From an uncultured Sphingomonadales bacterium (GTDB lineage Bacteria > Pseudomonadota > Alphaproteobacteria > Sphingomonadales > Sphingomonadaceae): a DNA stretch of 5,219 bases. Location: the NCBI GenBank assembly GCA_903893935.1, contig CAITOD010000537.1:1-5219 (forward strand), read 5' to 3'. Within the stretch, counting starts at the first letter, position 1; each line of letters opens with the position of its first letter. Below are positions 1 through 4,626 of the stretch, one piece after another. A program made the position numbers and the translations under genes. The notes beneath the pieces were generated by a model that saw only the letters and a list, made by a program, of their open reading frames with translations, was not told the DNA's origin and searched no databases.

Positions 1-88
1 CGCCGAAACCACCGTAGGGATCGAAATTGTCTTCGCCGAAACCGTCGCGCTTGTCGCGTCCGCGACGCCGCCCTCTATCAAAACCCAT
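1..88 (-). CDS. Probable cold-shock-domain protein, N-terminal fragment
   Basis: Reading the minus strand from an ATG at 88 gives 29 codons without a stop before the window edge: MGFDRGRRRGRDKRDGFG, then EDNFDPYGGFG. The stretch is rich in Arg, Gly, Asp and Phe and looks disordered. I recognise it as the N-terminal extension that sphingomonad CspA-type proteins carry before a Gly-rich linker and the cold-shock domain. The domain itself, with its RNP1/RNP2 nucleic-acid-binding motifs, would lie outside the window, so the product is inferred from the N-terminus alone. If correct, it is a cytoplasmic single-stranded RNA/DNA-binding chaperone. An AAGG sits 13 bases before the ATG (102-105), a rather long spacing. 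The gene is transcribed away from the plus-strand operon. Alternative: another RGG-rich RNA-binding protein. Confidence 0.62.
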   Translation of the reverse strand, partial: MGFDRGRRRGRDKRDGFGEDNFDPYGGFG

Positions 89-130
89 AGAAATCAATAA
101 ACCTTATGTCCGCCCCAACGTTCCTCGGCA

Positions 131-157
131 CCGCAGGCCGGACGCGGAGGCCGGCGG
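131..157 (-). promoter_or_regulatory. Inverted repeat in leader of cold-shock-like gene
   Basis: CCGCAGGCC (131-139) and GGCCGGCGG (149-157) pair as a 9-base stem with one mismatch, closing a 9-base loop. On the minus strand this lies in the probable 5' untranslated leader, about 43 bases before the ATG at 88. Leaders of cspA-type mRNAs are known to fold and to control translation with temperature. That role here is inference; only the complementarity is seen. Confidence 0.35.
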
Positions 158-188
158 CACGACAAAGTATCCTTACCAGTCACGAAGG

Positions 189-211
189 CCGGCTTAGTCC
201 ATTGCAGCCGG
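189..211 (-). promoter_or_regulatory. Inverted repeat near presumed transcript 5' end
   Basis: CCGGCT (189-194) and AGCCGG (206-211) are perfect complements separated by 11 bases. On the minus strand the repeat begins immediately downstream of a TATAGT hexamer (212-217). It could be an operator beside the promoter or a hairpin at the very start of the cold-shock transcript. Perfect 6-base pairs arise fairly often by chance in GC-rich DNA, so confidence is low. Confidence 0.3.
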
Positions 212-217
212 ACTATA
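212..217 (-). promoter_or_regulatory. Possible -10 element of the cold-shock-like gene
   Basis: The minus strand reads TATAGT here, within TGTGGTCTATAGTCCGG, a fair match to a sigma-70-type -10 hexamer. No good TTGACA-like -35 lies 16-18 bases upstream, so support is weak. If used, transcription would start near 205 and give a leader of about 115 bases, a length typical of cspA-family mRNAs. CTATAG is palindromic, so the same bases resemble a -10 on the plus strand as well. Confidence 0.28.
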
Positions 218-377
218 GACCACAAAATCATGAATCGCGAACGGAATCGACTTGAAAAAAGCATTCAACGCGCAAAGTGTGGCTTCCTTGCCGATGCGCG
301 CAGGCAACGTGTTGTGGTTTCCTTCATGCGCTTAACGCGCTAGGCGGTCCCCAGGCCCAAATCATCGGCACGGCACC

Positions 378-383
378 AAAAGG
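378..383 (+). promoter_or_regulatory. Ribosome binding site fixing the start at 391
   Basis: AAAAGG lies 7 bases before the ATG at 391. It supports this start over the in-frame GTG at 277, whose added 38 residues (Cys-rich, low similarity to family N-termini) look untranslated. Confidence 0.6.
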
Positions 384-390
384 CTCGCAC

Positions 391-840
391 ATGTTCCGCA
401 AAATCGACGACTGCACGCTCGTCAGCCCGCAAATCACCATCGACGACGTCGCGACCGCCAAAGCACTCGGCGTCGGCCTGATCGTCAACAACCGTCCCGA
501 AGGCGAATCCGCCGACCAGACTCCGGGCGACGCGATCGCTGCGGCCGCCGCGGCGGCGGGCATCGCCTATGTTGCGATCCCCGTCACCCACGCCGGGTTC
601 TCGCTCAACCAGATCGAAGCGCTCGACGCCGCGCTCCACGCCGCCGGCGACGCGCCGGTGCTCGCCTATTGCCGGTCGGGCACCCGCTCCACGCTGCTGT
701 GGGCGCTCGCCCAGGCGCGCGCCGGAATCAGCCCGGACACGATCGCCGCCAAAGCCGCGCAAGCCGGCTACGACGTGTCGCCGATCCGCGCGCAGATCGA
801 TATGCTGGCCGCAGCGGGGGCCAGCGGACCGCAGGCATGA
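391..840 (+). CDS. TIGR01244/DUF442 family sulfurtransferase/phosphatase-like protein
   Basis: This 149-residue soluble protein matches the DUF442/TIGR01244 family, the small phosphatase/rhodanese-like fold also found fused to beta-lactamase-like sulfur dioxygenases (Blh). Family signs are the opening MFRKIDDCTLVSPQI, the NNRPEGE segment (residues 33-39) and the active-site loop YCRSGTRS with Cys94 and Arg99. CRSGTR is a six-residue C-X4-R loop, as in rhodanese sulfurtransferases. A classical tyrosine phosphatase would have C-X5-R, so persulfide or sulfur transfer is the more likely chemistry, though the substrate is unknown. The length is normal for stand-alone members. There is no signal peptide or membrane segment, so it is probably cytoplasmic. 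It is first in a three-gene operon, and its TGA overlaps the next ATG by four bases, implying translational coupling. The metallo-beta-lactamase-fold partner of Blh is not in view. Confidence 0.88.
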   Translation: MFRKIDDCTLVSPQITIDDVATAKALGVGLIVNNRPEGESADQTPGDAIAAAAAAAGIAYVAIPVTHAGFSLNQIEALDAALHAAGDAPVLAYCRSGTRSTLLWALAQARAGISPDTIAAKAAQAGYDVSPIRAQIDMLAAAGASGPQA

Positions 841-1313
841 GCGGAAAACTTGCCGAAGCGGTCGCCACCCTCATGGCGCGGCCCGATATTGGCCCCGTTC
901 TGCCAATCGTCGCGCAGGCGCTCGTTTCGCTGGTGCTGGTCTTCGCGCTCTATCTGCTCGCGCGCGCGCTCAAACTCGGCGGCGATGTGCGGATCGCCGA
1001 TGCCGCCCACGCCGCCCGGCTCGCTGAAGCGACCGAAACCGGCTTTGACGCGCAGGACATCACGCTCGATCGCGCCCGCATCGGCGCGCTGGTGCGCAAC
1101 TCCCAGGGCCGCGTGCTGCTGATCCGCCGCCACGGCGCGCGCTTCGTCGGCACCGAACTCACCTCGCACGCCGGCATCCGGCTCGACCGCCACACGCTCA
1201 CGCTCGAAACCGGCGACCGCCAGTTCGGCACGCTCACGCTCGATCTCGGCGGCGAGGCGCAGATCTGGGCCGCCAGCCTGCGCCGGCTCGAAAGCCAGGA
1301 CCATACAGTATGA
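837..1313 (+). CDS. Unrecognised single-pass membrane protein
   Basis: I do not recognise a named family for this 158-residue product. It starts at the ATG within ATGA (837), overlapping the previous stop, and ends with the same overlap into the next gene. Residues 1-20 are mildly polar. Residues about 22-46 form one strong hydrophobic segment (VLPIVAQALVSLVLVFALYL), followed by ARALK. With Arg/Lys just after the segment, the C-terminal part may face the cytoplasm, but this is uncertain. Residues 75-150 alternate hydrophobic and polar positions (for example GRVLLIRRHGARFVGTEL and HTLTLETGDRQFGTLTLDLG), suggesting a small beta-rich domain. No cysteines or catalytic motif are visible. Its place between a rhodanese-like protein and a membrane di-iron enzyme suggests an accessory or anchoring role, which is inference. 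Confidence 0.85.
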   Translation: MSGKLAEAVATLMARPDIGPVLPIVAQALVSLVLVFALYLLARALKLGGDVRIADAAHAARLAEATETGFDAQDITLDRARIGALVRNSQGRVLLIRRHGARFVGTELTSHAGIRLDRHTLTLETGDRQFGTLTLDLGGEAQIWAASLRRLESQDHTV

Positions 1314-2239
1314 CCCCCTCGCTCGTTGCCGACCTCGCCCAGCGCGCCGCCACTGCGGGCCTTGATATCGTGCCCTTTGCGGTGCCGCTGTTCGTGCTCG
1401 CGATCGTCGTCGAAATGGTCTGGGCCGCACGCCACGCGCCGACCGCTTACGAACCGGGCGATTCGCTCACATCGCTGCTGATGGGCCTCGGCAGCACCGT
1501 GATGGGCGCGCTGGTCGCCGGCGCGATCGCGCTGGCCGCCGGCTGGCTCTATGCGCACCGCGTCGCCACCGTGCCCGTTACCTGGTGGACCTGGATCGCC
1601 GTGTTCTTCCTCGATGATTTCAATTACTACTGGTTCCACCGCACCGCGCACCGCGTGCGCTGGTTCTGGGCCAGCCACGTCAACCACCACTCCAGCCAGC
1701 ACTACAACCTGTCGACCGCGCTGCGCCAGACTTGGACCGGCTTCCCCGCCTTCAGCTTCGCTTTCCGCATCTGGCCCGCGCTGGCAGGCGTCGCGCCCGG
1801 CATGCTGCTGACCGTCGGTGCGATCAACCTCATCTACCAGTTCTGGATCCACACCGAAGCGATCCGCCGCATGCCGCGCTGGTTCGAAGCGGTGATGAAC
1901 ACCCCCTCGCACCACCGCGTCCACCACGCCACCAACCCCCGCTACCTCGATCGCAACTACGCCGGCGTGTTCATCATCTGGGACCGCCTGTTCGGCACGT
2001 TCACCCCGGAACGCGAGGACGACCCCGTCCGCTACGGCATCGTCCACCAGCTCGGCACGTTCTCGATCCTCACTGTCGCTTTCCACGAATGGGTCGCCAT
2101 CGCCCGCGACCTGTGGCGCGCGCCCTGGTACGCCAAACCCGGCTACCTGCTGCGCGAGCCGGGCTGGACCCACGACGGCAGCCGCGACACGTCGACCAAG
2201 ATCCGCGCCCGCTGGCTGGCCGCACAGGGCGAGGACTGA
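1310..2239 (+). CDS. Sterol desaturase/fatty acid hydroxylase family protein
   Basis: This 309-residue integral membrane protein belongs to the fatty acid hydroxylase superfamily (PF04116): non-haem di-iron enzymes that hydroxylate or desaturate lipids using oxygen. The iron-ligating histidine boxes are present in order: HRTAH (110-114, HX3H), HVNHH (123-127, HX2HH) and HRVHH (202-206, HX2HH), with another conserved-type histidine at 181 (FWIHTE). Hydrophobic segments lie near residues 20-40, 55-80, 90-105 and 145-178. The motif run TPSHHRVHHA, then NYAGVFIIWDRLFGTF, is typical of the bacterial and alkylglycerol-monooxygenase-like branch. The length fits the family. It is last in the operon, and its ATG overlaps the preceding TGA. 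No electron-transfer partner is encoded here. Substrate is unknown: sterol or hopanoid, fatty acid, ether lipid and carotenoid are all possible. Confidence 0.93.
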   Translation: MTPSLVADLAQRAATAGLDIVPFAVPLFVLAIVVEMVWAARHAPTAYEPGDSLTSLLMGLGSTVMGALVAGAIALAAGWLYAHRVATVPVTWWTWIAVFFLDDFNYYWFHRTAHRVRWFWASHVNHHSSQHYNLSTALRQTWTGFPAFSFAFRIWPALAGVAPGMLLTVGAINLIYQFWIHTEAIRRMPRWFEAVMNTPSHHRVHHATNPRYLDRNYAGVFIIWDRLFGTFTPEREDDPVRYGIVHQLGTFSILTVAFHEWVAIARDLWRAPWYAKPGYLLREPGWTHDGSRDTSTKIRARWLAAQGED

Positions 2240-2328
2240 GCACACACCTCGCCGCTTCGTTTTGCCGGCGTTGCCTTGCATCTGGCTGCGCAAACGCCTT
2301 AACGTCTTCCGGCGAGGGAGAATGTGTA
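2240..2328. other. Intergenic gap after the three-gene operon
   Basis: These 89 bases hold the ribosome binding site of the LprI-like gene but no clear rho-independent terminator (no stem followed by a T-run) and no convincing -35/-10 pair. Whether the next gene is read from the operon promoter or its own cannot be decided from sequence. Confidence 0.4.
2315..2320 (+). promoter_or_regulatory. Ribosome binding site of the LprI-like gene
   Basis: AGGGAG lies 8 bases before the ATG at 2329, a strong Shine-Dalgarno match at normal spacing. It fixes the start even though the resulting signal peptide lacks the usual basic N-terminus. Confidence 0.6.
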
Positions 2329-2715
2329 ATGGCGGTACTGGTTCTGCTATCCGGTGCTTTGTTGATGGCTAATGCTCCATCTGCATCTGATGAATGGCAA
2401 AAATGCGTCAACAGCACGGTGACCAATCCTGACTGGGCCAGCTGCGGCATCGATTATCTCAAACGTCTGGATGGCGAGCTCAATGTCGTCTGGAAAAAGG
2501 CTTATGCCGCGCTCGGCGACCCGCAAAGCCGCGCGCAGATGCTCGAAGAGCAACGCGCCTGGCTGAAGTTCCGCGATGCATCCTGCCAGTTCTGGGCCAA
2601 TGGCCAATTCGGTCGCGAAGGCCAGGTATTCCACTTTGCCGCTTGCCGCGGCGCGATCATCGAGGCGCGGATCACCGGCTTGAAAGACATGACTATCGAC
2701 ATTGCTGGTCATTGA
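2329..2715 (+). CDS. LprI-type (DUF1311) lysozyme-inhibitor-like exported protein
   Basis: This 128-residue protein shows the LprI N-terminal/DUF1311 (PF07007) pattern: an early cysteine, a LDGELNVVWKKAYAAL helix (48-62), then LEEQRAWLKFRDASC (72-86), matching the family signature of L-x3-Q-x-x-W-x-x-(F)-R-x-x-x-C. Four cysteines (26, 39, 86, 106) would form two disulfides outside the cytoplasm. The first 19 residues (MAVLVLLSGALLMANAPSA) are hydrophobic and end in an AxA-like SPSase site, so export is likely. However, the n-region lacks Lys/Arg, which is unusual. The name comes from mycobacterial LprI, which inhibits lysozyme; most family members are uncharacterised, so inhibition is not shown here. 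Codon choice is less strictly GC-ending than in the upstream operon. The next gene also encodes an exported protein, 70 bases downstream. Confidence 0.85.
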   Translation: MAVLVLLSGALLMANAPSASDEWQKCVNSTVTNPDWASCGIDYLKRLDGELNVVWKKAYAALGDPQSRAQMLEEQRAWLKFRDASCQFWANGQFGREGQVFHFAACRGAIIEARITGLKDMTIDIAGH

Positions 2716-2727
2716 ATAACGGGATGC

Positions 2728-2746
2728 GCTGCTAACAATGAGCAGC
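2728..2746 (+). other. Small hairpin between the two exported-protein genes
   Basis: GCTGCT (2728-2733) and AGCAGC (2741-2746) form a perfect 6-base stem with a 7-base loop, 12 bases past the LprI-like stop and followed by TATATATTG. It lacks a run of Ts, so it is a poor intrinsic terminator; it could weaken readthrough or protect an mRNA end. An alternative ATG (2738) for the next gene lies in the loop, which argues against that start. Confidence 0.3.
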
Positions 2747-2775
2747 TATATATTGCGTGTATTGGAGCAAGGGCC

Positions 2776-2780
2776 GGGGA
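2776..2780 (+). promoter_or_regulatory. Ribosome binding site deciding the start at 2786
   Basis: GGGGA lies 5 bases before the ATG at 2786; a second purine patch, GGAG, is at 2764-2767. Starting at 2786 places MRK and a hydrophobic core at the very N-terminus, giving a canonical signal peptide. The upstream in-frame ATG at 2738 would bury it behind 16 residues. Confidence 0.5.
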
Positions 2781-2785
2781 AATCG

Positions 2786-4507
2786 ATGCGCAAAATTCTG
2801 ATGGCAACCGCGGCACTGCTGCTCGGCACCACCCAGGCGCTTGCCCATGGCACGTTTGTCTATGTCCCGGTTTACGCGGGCGGACAAGCGGGGCCGCCGC
2901 CATTCGCCGTGGTCGATGCCGCCTCGGGCCATTTCGCGGGGACCACCGAGTACCAGAATTTCCTGCTTTGCGATGGTTTTGGTCGTATCGACGGACAGTC
3001 GGACGAAATGAACCAGATCAACCACGCGGTAATGTTCGATCACGGTGTCCATCCGCAGATACGCTATCCCAAACTGCCGGTGCTGGGCTCTGCCGGGGCC
3101 GAAGCCTGCACGCGCGCTTTGGCTGACACCGCGCTAGGCGCAGGGTTTCCGGCGCGGCGGGCGCATTTGCTGCTCTATCGCGCCTTGCATCGCACGGTTG
3201 CCGGCGATGCGGCCGGCGTAACCGCCGATCTCGACGCAGCCAGCAAGGCACTTGCCGAAGCAGGGCACGACGACGCCCTCGCGCGCAGCCTGGGCCTCGA
3301 CATCACACTGGTTGCGGCATTTGGCGCGGCGCAGGCTAAAGACGGTGAAAAGGCCAAAGCCTTGTTCCAGACAGTCGCCGATGCCCGGCCCGATGTCACG
3401 CAACTGCTGGCCGCAGCTCCGGCGTTCTATGGCTTGAACGCGAGATTGCCCGATGGTCAGGACGTGTTGCCGACGCTCGCGCGCGAAAACCCGGGCTGGC
3501 GCGGGACAATGTTCCTGAAAGCCGCGCTCGATGGCAATTATCAGTTGGTTACCGAACTCTATGGCGTTTTGAGCGACAGCTATCTCGCATCGCGCAATCT
3601 GAAAATGATGCCCGATCTCGAGGGCCATCAGGCTTATGCCCTCTCCACGCTCGGCAAATCGGCACAGGCCGAAGCCGTGCTGGCCGCGGCCTCGGCGTAT
3701 CTTGCCGCGCACACGCCGGCCGAACCCACCCCCCTCGCCGCAGGCGCAACCGAAGGCCGCCGCGAAGCCGGGGAACGTTCGCAGGCAATCAGCACGCGGC
3801 AGGCCATGCTGGCGACCAAAGCGCAGCTCGACAAATGGACCGACTATATCGCGCTTCGCAAAACCATGCTCGCCGCGGCGCCTGCCGATACCAGCGCGTT
3901 GCTCGCCAAGCTGCCCACCGATGTCCCGCTCGATATCCGGCTCGATCTGATCCGGCTGGCCAAGACCAAAGGCCCGCTGTCGGACAGCACACAGAAAATG
4001 GCCGATTATTTCAGAGACCACGCGCTCGAAGTGCTGACCAAGAATTTGCCGCCCGATCCGACCAAGATCGAACGCGCGCTGTTTTATCCCGAGCGGTATA
4101 CACTTGTACCGCAGGGGTTCTATCGCGGTGCCGATTACGCGGGTTTCAAATGGGCCAACCCGGGCCAGTGCAGCCACACCGCCGAAGGCGAAGGGATCGT
4201 CAGCTATCGCTGCGCGAACGAAGTCAACATGCCGGCGGTGATTGACGAAGTGATCCTGATCAACGCTGCGCTCGACGCCCGTCATCAGGGCAAGACCGCG
4301 ATCGTCATCCGCAGCCGGACGACCACGCACCATCTTGTCAACAACACGCTCCACAATGGCTATGACACCATCATGGCGCTCGATTTTGTCGATGGCGCCA
4401 ACCTGCCGGAAAAGTACCGCGCTGTGCCCTGGGCGGTTATCCCGACCGACGCGATCCTGAAACGCTTGATGCCGTTTTACGCCCACCCCGCGCCGGCCGG
4501 GACGTAA
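2786..4507 (+). CDS. Large exported protein of unknown function, TPR-like middle
   Basis: I do not recognise the family. From the ATG at 2786 the product has 573 residues. Residues 1-20 (MRKILMATAALLLGTTQALA) are a textbook Sec signal peptide with basic start, hydrophobic core and ALA cleavage site before HGT. There is no lipobox cysteine, so it is probably periplasmic or secreted. Residues 22-100 are Gly/Pro/aromatic-rich. Residues about 122-310 are Ala-rich amphipathic helices with spacing like TPR units (for example around 124-160, 165-200 and 279-310). A Pro/Gly/Ala/Glu-rich linker covers about 309-335, then helices to about 430. The C-terminal region (431-573) starts ALFYPERYTLVPQGFYRG and has conserved-looking CSHTAEGEGIVSYRC with Cys462 and Cys476; Cys62 and Cys108 are the only other mature cysteines. 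Two disulfides are plausible. No catalytic motif is certain. It may be co-transcribed with the LprI-like gene. Confidence 0.85.
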   Translation: MRKILMATAALLLGTTQALAHGTFVYVPVYAGGQAGPPPFAVVDAASGHFAGTTEYQNFLLCDGFGRIDGQSDEMNQINHAVMFDHGVHPQIRYPKLPVLGSAGAEACTRALADTALGAGFPARRAHLLLYRALHRTVAGDAAGVTADLDAASKALAEAGHDDALARSLGLDITLVAAFGAAQAKDGEKAKALFQTVADARPDVTQLLAAAPAFYGLNARLPDGQDVLPTLARENPGWRGTMFLKAALDGNYQLVTELYGVLSDSYLASRNLKMMPDLEGHQAYALSTLGKSAQAEAVLAAASAYLAAHTPAEPTPLAAGATEGRREAGERSQAISTRQAMLATKAQLDKWTDYIALRKTMLAAAPADTSALLAKLPTDVPLDIRLDLIRLAKTKGPLSDSTQKMADYFRDHALEVLTKNLPPDPTKIERALFYPERYTLVPQGFYRGADYAGFKWANPGQCSHTAEGEGIVSYRCANEVNMPAVIDEVILINAALDARHQGKTAIVIRSRTTTHHLVNNTLHNGYDTIMALDFVDGANLPEKYRAVPWAVIPTDAILKRLMPFYAHPAPAGT

Positions 4508-4570
4508 GCGATGGTGTTGTAGCGGCGTTCGTCTGTCGTCCGGCACATTATGGCTGCGCGAAGGAGCAAG

Positions 4571-4599
4571 CGGGACCGTGGATCAAGTCAGGGGTGACG
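4571..4599. repeat. Possible decayed dispersed intergenic repeat
   Basis: The stretch around CCGTGGATCAAGTCAGGGGTGACG resembles the imperfect palindromic intergenic repeat scattered through many alphaproteobacterial genomes (on the other strand, CGTCA-CCC-ggaCTTGATCC-ggg). Here the usual CCCGGA/TCCGGG arms are degraded. Only one copy is in the window, so its repeat status depends on recall of the motif and not on copies seen here. Confidence 0.35.
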
Positions 4600-4617
4600 C
4601 GTTTGCGCGTTTGCGCG
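4599..4617. repeat. Short tandem repeat, GCGTTTGC unit
   Basis: The 8-base unit GCGTTTGC occurs twice in tandem (4599-4606, 4607-4614) plus three more bases. The same stretch contains GCGC-GTTT-GCGC (4605-4616), a 4-base stem with a 4-base loop. It lies between convergent genes and 10 bases past the wecC-like stop on the minus strand. No T-run follows on either strand, so a terminator role is only a possibility. Confidence 0.45.
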
Positions 4618-4626
4618 GGACTGATC

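Larger units (their letters stand above)
89..390. other. Divergent intergenic region
   Basis: This stretch of about 300 bases separates the minus-strand cold-shock-like gene from the plus-strand operon. The left half (89-212) is probably the untranslated leader of the minus-strand gene and contains two inverted repeats. The centre (212-260) is relatively AT-rich and is the most promoter-like part. The right half (260-390) leads to the operon. I found no convincing -35/-10 pair on the plus strand there. An open frame from a GTG at 277 runs into the first operon gene, but I judge it an unused extension. No tRNA-like fold or other RNA gene was seen. Confidence 0.6.

Noticed and set aside
252..280. 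TTGAAA at 252-257 as a plus-strand -35 for the operon
   Set aside because: At 17 bases downstream the sequence is AAGTGT, a poor -10. No paired promoter could be supported.
277..390. GTG start at 277 giving a 38-residue extension of the TIGR01244-family protein
   Set aside because: The family normally begins close to MFRKIDD, and a good AAAAGG site precedes the ATG at 391. The extension (WLPCRCAQATCCG...) looks non-coding.
541..560. GC-only run (gcggccgccgcggcggcggg) as a regulatory palindrome
   Set aside because: It encodes the poly-Ala helix of the TIGR01244-family protein; the low complexity follows from Ala codons.
324..762. Minus-strand open frames opposite the TIGR01244-family gene
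   Set aside because: They lack recognisable motifs and start signals and fully overlap a confident gene.
950..2293. 447-codon open frame on the minus strand opposite the operon
   Set aside because: It covers three well-supported plus-strand genes and its translation is compositionally odd (Arg/Gly/Val/Asp-rich with no recognisable motif). It is the usual antisense shadow of GC-rich coding DNA.
2738..2785. Upstream ATG for the 573-residue exported protein
   Set aside because: It would put 16 residues in front of a textbook signal peptide, lies in a hairpin loop and has only a weak, distant purine patch. ATG 2786 is preferred.
3134..4546. 470-codon open frame on the minus strand opposite the exported protein
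   Set aside because: The plus-strand frame has a clear signal peptide, ribosome binding site and ordered regions. The minus frame has none of these and looks like a high-GC shadow.
4550..4597. Fifteen-codon plus-strand open frame starting ATGGCTGCG
   Set aside because: It has no ribosome binding site and overlaps the repeat-like sequence; the peptide is Arg/Ser-rich and unlikely to be real.
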